A DNA stretch of 35,139 nt, taken from positions 21,112 to 56,250 of the forward strand of contig NZ_KE386801.1 of NCBI RefSeq assembly GCF_000428785.1. The letters are read 5' to 3'. The notes under the pieces are model-generated. The model saw only the letters and a list, made by a program, of their open reading frames with translations. It ran no database searches and was not told the DNA's origin. Positions 15,341-22,473 of this stretch are shown here, in pieces. Source of the stretch: Conchiformibius kuhniae DSM 17694. Lineage in GTDB: Bacteria; Pseudomonadota; Gammaproteobacteria; Burkholderiales; Neisseriaceae. The stretch's first letter is position 1. Each line of letters begins with the position of its first letter. A program made the position numbers and the translations under genes.

Positions 15341-16581
15341 TTGCCGCCATTGCCAAAGAACTGAAACTGCTCGCACGCGACCTGCACGGCGTGGCGGTGC
15401 TGTTTGTGATGCCCATCGTGTTCATGCTCATCATGTCGGCGGCACTGAGCCAAGACGGCGACAACCTGCGCCCCGATGCCCGCATCGTCCTGCTCGGCGA
15501 TGCGGACGATGCCAACACCCGCGACCTTTCCGCCGCCCTGCGCGGCGAAGGCTGGAACGTGGCAACGGCGGCACACGGCGAAGCGGCGGCACAGCAACGC
15601 GCCCTGCAAAACGGCCGCACCGACCTGCTGATAGACAACCCCAACCGCGCCGACACCCCCTTGGCAGACGAACAACCCCTGCACCTGTGGCTCAGCCCCG
15701 ATGCCGACCGCGCATGGCTGGCGGCGGCGAAAGGCATCTTGCGCCAACACTACACCCGCATCCGCCTCGACCGCTATCTGGCGGAACAACGCATCACCCT
15801 GCCCAAAAACCCCCGCTTTCCCGTGCGCGACATCGAGCGCAAAGCCAACGCATCTTTTGACCAAACCCGCGATGCGGTCAAACAATATTTGGCGCAAACG
15901 GCGTGGCGGGAAACCTATCTCAACCGGCGCGGCGAAGCGGTGCAACGCCCCAATTCGGTGCAGCACAGCGTCCCCGCGTGGCTGATTTTCGGTATGTTTT
16001 TCATTATGATACCGCTTTCCAATGTGATGACGGCGGAGCGGCAGACCAACACGCTCACCCGTTTGAGCATGGCGCGTGCGCCCGCTTCGGCGCTGTTGGC
16101 GGCGAAAATCATCCCGTATTTTCTGATTAACCAGTTGCAGTTTGTCGGCATGGTGCTGCTCGGTTATACCGTGCTGCCTGCGTTGGATATGCCCGCGTTT
16201 GCGCTTTCAGGCAGCCTTGCGCCGTATCTGTTGCTGTCGGCGGCGGTGAGCGCGGCGGCTCTGGGCTACGGGCTGCTGGTGAGCGTGTTGGCGCGGAGTA
16301 CCGAACAAGCGGTAGTGTTGGGCGGCGGCGGCATCATCATCATGGCGGCTTTGGGCGGGATTATGGTGCCGGTGCATGTGATGCCCGACATCATGCGCCA
16401 AATCGCCGCTTATTCGCCGATGGGCTGGGGCTTGGAAGCGTTTCAAAAGCTGTTGCTCAACCATTATTCCGCCGCCCAAATCGCCCCGCAACTGCTCAAA
16501 TTGTCGTGCTTCGGCTGCGCCGCGCTGTGCGTTGCCGTGTGGCTGTACCGCCGCCAACTGGCGTTGTCGGCGCGTTTTTAA
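15334..16581 (+). CDS. ABC-2 type exporter permease
   Basis: 415 residues from ATG 15334. One N-terminal membrane helix (about 19-38) is followed by a large hydrophilic domain (about 40-200), presumably periplasmic. Then come five membrane helices, beginning VPAWLIFGMFFIMIPLSNVMTAER and including the GGGIIIMAALGGIMVPVHVMP and MGWGLEAF segments typical of ABC-2 permeases with the YhhJ/YadH-like topology. With the ATPase it would move the cluster's product out of the cytoplasm. A longer in-frame reading begins inside the ATPase gene and is rejected. Confidence 0.9.
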   Translation: MLIAAIAKELKLLARDLHGVAVLFVMPIVFMLIMSAALSQDGDNLRPDARIVLLGDADDANTRDLSAALRGEGWNVATAAHGEAAAQQRALQNGRTDLLIDNPNRADTPLADEQPLHLWLSPDADRAWLAAAKGILRQHYTRIRLDRYLAEQRITLPKNPRFPVRDIERKANASFDQTRDAVKQYLAQTAWRETYLNRRGEAVQRPNSVQHSVPAWLIFGMFFIMIPLSNVMTAERQTNTLTRLSMARAPASALLAAKIIPYFLINQLQFVGMVLLGYTVLPALDMPAFALSGSLAPYLLLSAAVSAAALGYGLLVSVLARSTEQAVVLGGGGIIIMAALGGIMVPVHVMPDIMRQIAAYSPMGWGLEAFQKLLLNHYSAAQIAPQLLKLSCFGCAALCVAVWLYRRQLALSARF

Positions 16582-16598
16582 TCTGTTGAAAGCCGATT

Positions 16599-16880
16599 AT
16601 GTCCGAATTGAACCTTGACACGCCCGCGCTGGAATACGCGCTCAAGTGCCTGATTGTGCGCGAAACCGAAAAACACCATCTGAACCCCGAAGACATCGCC
16701 GATGACGAAGCCTTGTTCGGCAGGGTCAGCCGTGTCGGTTTGGATTCGCTGGACGCGCTGCAAATCAGCATTGCGCTGCAGGCGCAGTTCGGCGTGCGTT
16801 TGAGCGGCGACCGTGCCGTACGCAAACACATGGCAAACGTGGCGGCATTGGCGGCGTTTGTGCGCGGCCATCATGGCTGA
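16599..16880 (+). CDS. Acyl carrier protein
   Basis: 93 residues, acidic at the centre. The 4'-phosphopantetheine site is Ser50 in VGLDSLDALQISIAL. Four-helix ACP layout with a somewhat long N-terminus. It is distinct from primary AcpP (no EELEDEF-like region) and lies between the exporter permease (17 bases) and the ketosynthase (8-base overlap), so it should carry the growing chain of this pathway. No phosphopantetheinyl transferase is encoded nearby, so the housekeeping one must serve. Confidence 0.9.
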   Translation: MSELNLDTPALEYALKCLIVRETEKHHLNPEDIADDEALFGRVSRVGLDSLDALQISIALQAQFGVRLSGDRAVRKHMANVAALAAFVRGHHG

Positions 16881-17865
16881 AACGGTGTTCGTACGCGGCG
16901 GCAGCGTGGTGTGCGCGCAAGGCGCGGCACGTTTGAACACAGGCTTGGCGGGCTTGGATTTCGCGCAAGGACGCAGCGTGCCGCGCCGTTTGTCGGTGTT
17001 GGGACAAAGCCGCAGCTTGCCGTATTTTGCCGCGTTTGCGGAGGAGTTGCTGACGGCGCAAGCCTTGTTTGACGTGTTGGAAGCGCAAATCCGTGCGGCG
17101 GCGGACGATGCGGGCGTGCCGCAAGCAGAGTTGTGCCGCGTGCCGGTTTTCATCGGCTCGGGCGCGTATGTGCTTTCCGACCGCGAACGGTGCGGCACGG
17201 CGGGCGCACGCGCTTATTCTTTGGACGAAACCGCCGCCCGTTTGCGCCGCCGCTTTGCCAATCCGAACGTGTTTGCGCTGGCAACGTCCTGCACCGCTTC
17301 GGCGCAAGCCATCGTGCAAGCGGCGCGGGCGGCGGCGTGGAGCGGCACGGCGGTGGCGGCGGGCGTGGAAAGTTTCAACCGTCTGACCCTTGCCCATTTT
17401 GACGCGATGGGTTTGTCGGAAGCGGGCGTGGTGTTGGGCGAAGCGGCGGCAGCCGTCGTCTTGTCGGCGCAAACGGGCGGGACGGCGGTTTTGCGCGGCA
17501 TCACCGCCCGCACCGACCACGCCGCGCTGACCGCGCCCTGTCCCCGCGCCTTGACGCGTTTGGCGGACGACTGTCTGCACCGCGCCGCTTTGACGGCAGA
17601 CGGCATCGGTGCGGTCAAAACACACGGCGGCGGCAACTACGCGGCGGAAGAACGGGCGTTTGCCGCGTTCCGCCGCCGCATATCGTTCAAACCCTATATC
17701 GGGCATACGCTCGGCGCGGCGGGCGTGGCGGAAACCGTTTTGCTTGTCGGCTGCCTGCAACGCGGTCACTTGCCGGACGGTACGCCCGCCCCCGATTCCG
17801 TGTTGGACTATTTTCCGGGCTTTGGCGGCAGCCACGCCGCTTGGGTCGTGCAAACCGCATCATGA
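16873..17865 (+). CDS. Short KAS I/II-type beta-ketoacyl-ACP synthase
   Basis: 330 residues from ATG 16873, about 80 shorter than FabF. The triad is intact: Cys140 in ATSCTASAQAI, His251 in KTHGGGNYAAE, and His278 in YIGHTLGAAGVAE, followed by GFGGSHAAWV. The shortening is in the N-terminal half and the dimer loops, as in divergent ketosynthases of aryl-polyene-like clusters. It should extend an acyl chain on the neighbouring ACP with a malonyl unit. It overlaps the ACP gene by 8 bases and the next gene by ATGA, suggesting fixed stoichiometry. Confidence 0.88.
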   Translation: MAETVFVRGGSVVCAQGAARLNTGLAGLDFAQGRSVPRRLSVLGQSRSLPYFAAFAEELLTAQALFDVLEAQIRAAADDAGVPQAELCRVPVFIGSGAYVLSDRERCGTAGARAYSLDETAARLRRRFANPNVFALATSCTASAQAIVQAARAAAWSGTAVAAGVESFNRLTLAHFDAMGLSEAGVVLGEAAAAVVLSAQTGGTAVLRGITARTDHAALTAPCPRALTRLADDCLHRAALTADGIGAVKTHGGGNYAAEERAFAAFRRRISFKPYIGHTLGAAGVAETVLLVGCLQRGHLPDGTPAPDSVLDYFPGFGGSHAAWVVQTAS

Positions 17866-18530
17866 ACACCACGCTTTACGTTCAAATTGACGGCACATCG
17901 CAAGCGCCGTCCGTGCCGGAGCGGGCAGACTGCCTGCAACACACCGACACGCGCCGCCTGAGCCGCGCCACCCTGCTGGTATTGGCGGGCGCACTGCCCC
18001 TGTGCGGCGGCTTGCCCGCCCGCACCGCCCTGTATGCCGTTTCGCCTTTCGGCTCGGCACAACGCTTCGCCCGACTGTGCGACAAATTTCAAGCGGGCGT
18101 GCCTTCGCCTTTGGATTTTGTTGCCCAACTGCACAATGCGCCCCTGTTTCATTTGGCGCAAACGGCGGGCATTTGTGGCGAAAGCATCTTGCTGGCGGCG
18201 GAAACGGACGGGCTGACCCAACACCTGCGCTTGGCGGCACTGGCACTGCACGGCGGCGCGGCGGACACCGTCTTGGCGGGCTGGCTGTACGAACCGCGCC
18301 GCCCGCATGAGCGCGAAACCGGCATTTGGTGGCGGCTGTCGCGTGCGGACACGCCGTTTGACGCGCCCGCAACGCCCTTGCCCGACCCCGCAACCGCCTT
18401 CCCCGAAGCGGCGCAGAGATTGCATGACGGCTTATTGCGGCACGGTGCGCTTGCCCTGCCTGCAAGCGGCGGCTTGCCCGCCGTAACACTGCATCTGCCC
18501 GCGCCATCGGCACATCGTCAATGTGCCTGA
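17862..18530 (+). CDS. Ketosynthase-like partner lacking active-site Cys (chain-length-factor-like)
   Basis: 222 residues, half the size of a ketosynthase. The centre, FVAQLHNAPLFHLAQTAG then GESILLAAETDG, resembles the FVNSVHNA...ATG...S.SLSAGDD region of the Ketoacyl-synt_2 domain found in chain-length-factor-like proteins of aryl polyene clusters. The position of the catalytic Cys is Leu/Ala here, so it should not be an enzyme by itself. Starting by ATGA overlap with the active ketosynthase, it is a candidate heterodimer partner that sets chain length. Last gene of the cluster; family call moderate. Confidence 0.65.
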   Translation: MNTTLYVQIDGTSQAPSVPERADCLQHTDTRRLSRATLLVLAGALPLCGGLPARTALYAVSPFGSAQRFARLCDKFQAGVPSPLDFVAQLHNAPLFHLAQTAGICGESILLAAETDGLTQHLRLAALALHGGAADTVLAGWLYEPRRPHERETGIWWRLSRADTPFDAPATPLPDPATAFPEAAQRLHDGLLRHGALALPASGGLPAVTLHLPAPSAHRQCA

Positions 18531-18962
18531 ACGTTCGTGTTGATACGGCGTGTTCCGCCGTCCAAACCTCAACCCCACCCCTGCCCAAAAACACACAACC
18601 GTCCGAATAAACGGACGGTTGGCGGGGTTCGGGGTTTCAAACGGGAGCGGAAACAGGCGCAACGCCCGTTCCAACGGCGGGAAAAGAACGAATAAGGGAA
18701 TGACAAAAATATAGGTATCAACAGCTTAACTGCCGACACCCCGCATTATACCGAAATAATAACAACTATCAACACTGAACAACGCTTTTATCAGGCAAGA
18801 CACTTCAAATGGCTGATTTTTATGTAAAGAAAAATTAACGTTTCATGGGGCCGTGCTTTGCCGTGCCGCCCTGTGCGTTGCAACAACGCCCGAATCCAGC
18901 CGTACCGGCAGGCTGATTCGCGTATAATCGCCCGTTTCTTTTTGCAAAAACCGACAAACACC
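18531..18962. other. Gene-free gap between the darAB cluster and tldD
   Basis: No credible gene. It holds the hairpin at 18597-18620, an AT-rich stretch at about 18690-18840, and a perfect TATAAT at 18923-18928, 34 bases before the tldD ATG, which is a likely -10 for tldD although no clear -35 matches at 17 bases. Confidence 0.5.
18597..18620. terminator. Inverted repeat after the darAB cluster, possible terminator
   Basis: AACCGTCCG (18597-18605) and CGGACGGTT (18612-18620) form a 9-base-pair stem with a 6-base loop, 66 bases after the last gene. There is no T-run in the plus direction, so it is a weak or Rho-assisted terminator at best. In the minus direction it is followed by GTGTGTTTTT. 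Confidence 0.4.
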
Positions 18963-20408
18963 ATGAACACGCCCGTTTACCCCACCGTTTCGCAACAGCT
19001 TCTGCACGCCAACCGCCTTTGCCCCGATATTTTGGCGCGCAATCTCGCCCACATTGGTCAGCACCATGTTGATTATGCGGATATTTATTGCCAGCGCACC
19101 GCCTTTGAAAGCTGGCATTTGGACGAAGGCACGGTAAAATCGGGCAGTTTCCAAATTGAACAGGGCGTGGGCGTTCGCGCGGTGGCGGGCGACAAAACCG
19201 CCTTTGCCTACGCCGACAGCCTTACCCCCGAAGCCGTGCGCCGCGCCGCCGACACCGTGCGCATGATTGGCGCGGCGGGCAATGCCGTGCCGGTGCGCGT
19301 GGCGGAAGTGGCGGCGGGCAGGGCGGTGTGCGGCAGCGACAACCCGATTAGCGGCATGGATTCCGCCGCCAAAGTCGCCCTGCTCAACCGCGTGGAACAA
19401 CTCGCCAAAGCCGCCGACCCGCGCATCGTGCAAGTGATGGCGGGTTTGGCGTGCGAACACGACATGATTTACATCGCCCGTTTGGACGGCAAACACGCGG
19501 CGGACATCCGTCCTCTGGTGCGCCTGAGCGTAACCGTCATCGCCCAGCAAGGCACGCGCCGCGAACAGGGACACGCGGGCGGCGGCGGACGTTTCGGCTT
19601 GGCGTATTTTGACGATGCCAAATTGAAAGAATATGTGGACGCGGCGGTCAAACAAGCCCTGATTAACTTGGAAGCCCGTCCCGCGCCCGCCGGCGAAATG
19701 ACGGTGGTGCTGGGCAACGGCTGGCCGGGCGTGTTGCTGCACGAAGCGGTGGGACATGGTTTGGAGGGCGATTTCAACCGCAAGCAAACCAGCGCGTTTT
19801 CAGGCAGACTGGGCGGGCGCGTGGCGGCGAAAGGCGTTACCGTGATTGACCAAGGCGACCTCGCCGGACGGCGCGGCAGCCTGAACATCGATGACGAAGG
19901 CAACGAAACCCGCCGCACCGTGTTGATTGAAGACGGCATTTTAACCGGCTATATGCAGGACGAAACCAATGCGCGGCTGATGGGTATGCCCGTTACCGGC
20001 AACGGCCGCCGCGAAAGTTACTCGTCCGCCGTGATGCCGCGCATGACCAACACCTTTATGGAAAACGGCAGCCACGACCCGCAGGAAATCATTGCCAGCA
20101 TCGACAAGGGCATTTACGCGGTGAATTTCGGCGGCGGGCAGGTGGACATTACCAGTGGCAAATTTGTGTTTTGCGCTTCGGAAGCGTGGTGGGTGGAAAA
20201 CGGCAAGCCGCAATATCCCGTTAAAGGCGCGACCATTATCGGCAACGGGCCGGAAGTATTGAAACATGTTTCCATGATTGGCAACGACACCGCGCTGGAT
20301 ACGGGCGTGGGCGTGTGCGGCAAAGACGGGCAGAGCGTGCCGGTGGGCGTGGGGCAGCCGACTTTGCGGATTGATGCGGGGCTGACGGTGGGCGGCAGCG
20401 AGGTGTAA
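18963..20408 (+). CDS. tldD: Metalloprotease TldD
   Basis: 481 residues from ATG 18963, the same length as E. coli TldD. The zinc motif HEAVGH lies in LLHEAVGHGLEGDFNRKQTS (about 260), and the C-terminal GNGPEVLKHVSMIGNDTALDTGVGVCGKDGQ segment is characteristic. With TldE/PmbA, absent here, it forms a peptidase that trims unfolded peptides, known from microcin B17 maturation and CcdA turnover. A longer in-frame reading upstream was rejected as it precedes the promoter-like region. Its TAA stop is directly followed by MITE copy 3. Confidence 0.96.
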   Translation: MNTPVYPTVSQQLLHANRLCPDILARNLAHIGQHHVDYADIYCQRTAFESWHLDEGTVKSGSFQIEQGVGVRAVAGDKTAFAYADSLTPEAVRRAADTVRMIGAAGNAVPVRVAEVAAGRAVCGSDNPISGMDSAAKVALLNRVEQLAKAADPRIVQVMAGLACEHDMIYIARLDGKHAADIRPLVRLSVTVIAQQGTRREQGHAGGGGRFGLAYFDDAKLKEYVDAAVKQALINLEARPAPAGEMTVVLGNGWPGVLLHEAVGHGLEGDFNRKQTSAFSGRLGGRVAAKGVTVIDQGDLAGRRGSLNIDDEGNETRRTVLIEDGILTGYMQDETNARLMGMPVTGNGRRESYSSAVMPRMTNTFMENGSHDPQEIIASIDKGIYAVNFGGGQVDITSGKFVFCASEAWWVENGKPQYPVKGATIIGNGPEVLKHVSMIGNDTALDTGVGVCGKDGQSVPVGVGQPTLRIDAGLTVGGSEV

Positions 20409-20599
20409 AACGAAAAAACACAGCGCCGTCATTCCCGCGAATGCGGGAATCCACTGCCTGATGCTTGGCAAGTGATGTTTTATCAAAGCTTTTTGTGCTT
20501 CGATTTGGATTCCCGCCTACGCGGGAATGACGGATTTTTTTATATTGCACTGAATTTTCATTATAAAAATATAAAAATTTAATTGATGACACACTCTAG
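20409..20599. mobile_element. MITE-like element, copy 3 (left end eroded)
   Basis: The right end ATTGATGACACACT-CTAG is intact, while the left terminal repeat is lost and the element starts inside its GC-richer arm just after the tldD stop. Two dRS3 palindromes and the conserved core are present. It is in the opposite orientation to copies 1 and 2. The right CTA is the TAG stop of the DUF2322 gene. It separates two convergent genes and its palindromes could terminate both. Confidence 0.8.
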
Positions 20600-20916
20600 G
20601 CGGCAAGCGGTTTCAGTTGCAGCACCAAGCCTTCATCGCGCACGCGCAACAACAAATCCACGTTCGGGTGCTTGCCCGCATGGGCGAGCGCATCGGCAGT
20701 GTGTTCGGCAAACCACGCCAAGCCCTGTTCGGCGGCTTCGGCGTTCAGCACGCCGTCAAAACGCTGTGCCAGCGCGTGGTACAGCTTCAGGCTGCCCAGC
20801 TTGCCTTCGATGGCGGGAATGTGGTGCAAGACTTTGTTTTCATTGTCGCACACGTCCAAGCCGCGCAAATGGACGATGTCGGGCATCGCCGCCAAGTTTT
20901 CGGAAAAAGTGGTCAT
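20596..20916 (-). CDS. DUF2322-like small protein
   Basis: 106 residues with no signal or membrane segment. The pattern MTTFSENLAAMPDIVHLRGLDVCD, then GSLKLYHALAQRFDG and GLAWFAEHTADALAHAGKHPNVDLLL, resembles the DUF2322 family of Neisseriaceae and other beta/gamma-proteobacteria. No function is known to me. It lies between two MITE copies: its stop TAG is made at the edge of copy 3, and copy 4 begins about 25 bases upstream of its start, so its promoter may lie in repeat DNA. Confidence 0.75.
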   Translation of the reverse strand: MTTFSENLAAMPDIVHLRGLDVCDNENKVLHHIPAIEGKLGSLKLYHALAQRFDGVLNAEAAEQGLAWFAEHTADALAHAGKHPNVDLLLRVRDEGLVLQLKPLAA

Positions 20917-20942
20917 GGTGGTTCCTTATGGGTTCGCTATGC

Positions 20943-21145
20943 TGATTTTTATACTTAAAAAATTAGGGCAATATAAAAATACCGTCCTTCCCGCGCAGGC
21001 GGGAATCCGTTGCCCGATGCTTGGCAAGCCGTGTTTCATCAAGGTTTCTCGTGCTTCGACTTGGATTCCCGCCTGCGCGGAAAGGACGACTGTTTTTTAT
21101 TGCACTGATTTTCATTAAGAAAATTTAAGTGGCGACACGCTCTAG
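20943..21145. mobile_element. MITE-like element, copy 4 (both arms AT-rich)
   Basis: The right end GACACGCT-CTAG is recognisable but diverged; the left terminal repeat is gone. Unlike the other copies, both outer arms are of the AT-rich type (TATACTTAAAA... at left, ...TTATTGCACTGATTTTCATTAAGAAAA at right), so it may be a recombinant or gene-converted copy. Its dRS3 arms carry changes (CTTCCC, GGAAAG). The right CTA is the stop codon of upp. Confidence 0.75.
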
Positions 21146-21774
21146 CCGTGCTTTGTGCCGAAAATTTTGTCGCCCGCATCGCCCAGGCCCGGAATGATGT
21201 AGCCGTTTTCGTTCAAATGGCTGTCGAGTGCGGCGGTGAAAACCGGTACGTCGGGGTGTGCCTGATGCACGGTTTGCACGCCTTCGGGTGCGGCAACCAG
21301 TACCAGTGCTTTGATGTTGCGGCAGCCTTTGGCTTTGAGCAGGTCGATGGTTGCCACCATGGAGCCGCCCGTTGCCAGCATCGGGTCGAGAATCAGTGCG
21401 GGGCGTTCGTCCATTTTGTCCACCAGTTTTTCAAAATAGGAAACCGGTTGCAGGGTTTCTTCGTCCCGTTGCAAGCCGACCACGCTGATTTTGGCGGTGG
21501 GAATCAGGTCGAGTACGCCGTCGAGCATGCCCAAGCCGGCGCGTAAAATCGGTACGACCGTCAGGGTTTTGCCTTTGATGCGTTCGCCGTTGATGTGTCC
21601 GCACCAGCCGTTGATGTCGCAATGTTCGGTTTCAAAGTCGCGGGTGGCTTCGTATGCCATCAGGCGGGACAGCTCTTTGGTGAGGGTGCGGAATTTGCCC
21701 GTGCTGCAGTCGGCTTCGCGCATCAGCGTGAGTTTGTGGGCAACAAGGGGGTGTTTGATGATGTGCAGGTTCAT
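21142..21774 (-). CDS. upp: Uracil phosphoribosyltransferase
   Basis: 210 residues (E. coli Upp 208). It makes UMP from uracil and PRPP in pyrimidine salvage. PRPP-binding loop DPMLATGGSM near 131-140, with the type I UPRTase motifs VPILRAGLGMLDGVL (about 75-89) and the C-terminal NENGYIIPGLGDAGDKIFGTKHG. ATG at 21774. The stop TAG is formed at the edge of MITE copy 4. A TATAAT on the minus strand at 21814-21809 is a likely -10. Confidence 0.97.
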   Translation of the reverse strand: MNLHIIKHPLVAHKLTLMREADCSTGKFRTLTKELSRLMAYEATRDFETEHCDINGWCGHINGERIKGKTLTVVPILRAGLGMLDGVLDLIPTAKISVVGLQRDEETLQPVSYFEKLVDKMDERPALILDPMLATGGSMVATIDLLKAKGCRNIKALVLVAAPEGVQTVHQAHPDVPVFTAALDSHLNENGYIIPGLGDAGDKIFGTKHG

Positions 21775-21808
21775 GGGAAAACGGTGTGCCGTGCGGGTAA
21801 AACGCGGT

Positions 21809-21814
21809 ATTATA
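21809..21814 (-). promoter_or_regulatory. Putative -10 box of upp
   Basis: Perfect TATAAT on the minus strand, 34 bases before the upp start. No good -35 at the usual spacing. Confidence 0.45.
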
Positions 21815-22028
21815 GTGGCAAGGGCGGGGTGTTGGTAAGGCTTGTATTTTTAATGCTTTGTTTGGTAATTTGTTTTTTGGTTTGGGGTGTGGCGCGGCGC
21901 GTAAATTCAAGTTAAAGCGCATTGCACGCGGCGCGGTTCGCGTTTAAGATGACGGTTTTTCGGCAACGCTACGGGCGCGTTGTGCCTGTGCAGCCGTTTT
22001 CCCACAATTTCAGACAAAGGATTTTACG

Positions 22029-22421
22029 ATGAAGATTCAATTGATTGCCGCTTCTGCCGCCGCCGTTTGCGCTTTGGCTGCCTGCCAGTCGCCCGCACCC
22101 GGTCATACCGTACACGGCACGCAAACCGGCAACCACCAAGCCCAAGCCGTCAATATGCCCGATGAGCAGTTTGTGTGCCGCAACGGCATGACCGCCACCG
22201 TGAAATATGTCGGCAACAGCCGCATCGCCGTCAGCATCGATACCGACAACCGCACCGTTGCCGTGATGCCGCAAGTACGCGCCGCATCGGGCGAAATGTA
22301 CGCTGCCAACAACGGCTTGTACGGCAAGCCGACCCAATGGCACCAAAAAGACGGCGAAGCCGCATTCTTGTTCCACGACCCGCACGGCAACAAAACCGAA
22401 ACCGTTTGCCGCCGCAAATAA
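22029..22421 (+). CDS. MliC-like lipoprotein (lysozyme inhibitor / adhesin complex protein type)
   Basis: 130 residues, AAGGA ribosome site eight bases upstream. Lipoprotein signal with LAAC and Cys19. The mature domain has the MliC/PliC pattern: FVCRNGMTATVKYV (about 49-62), then ASGEMYAANNGLYGKPTQWHQKDGEAAFLF, and a final Cys in TVCRRK that would pair with the first. MliC proteins inhibit c-type lysozyme; in Neisseria a homologue is the adhesin complex protein ACP, which also inhibits lysozyme. The SG-x-x-Y segment matches the inhibitory loop region. Single gene with its own terminator. Confidence 0.8.
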   Translation: MKIQLIAASAAAVCALAACQSPAPGHTVHGTQTGNHQAQAVNMPDEQFVCRNGMTATVKYVGNSRIAVSIDTDNRTVAVMPQVRAASGEMYAANNGLYGKPTQWHQKDGEAAFLFHDPHGNKTETVCRRK

Positions 22422-22437
22422 TCCGCTTTCAAGCCCG

Positions 22438-22473
22438 AACGACCGCAGCACGAAATTGTCTGCGGTCGTTTTT
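22438..22473. terminator. Terminator between the MliC-like gene and ntrX
   Basis: AACGACCGCAG (22438-22448) pairs with CTGCGGTCGTT (22460-22470), 11 base pairs, then a T-run to 22473. Good plus-strand intrinsic terminator; the A-rich left side also makes it usable for the convergent ntrX. Confidence 0.88.

Noticed and set aside
10961..18530. Calling the cluster a standard aryl polyene cluster
   Set aside because: No ketoreductase, dehydratase, thioesterase, aromatic starter lyase or AMP ligase is present, and a DarA/DarB pair and BtrH-like protein are; only the ketosynthase pair and ACP resemble that type.
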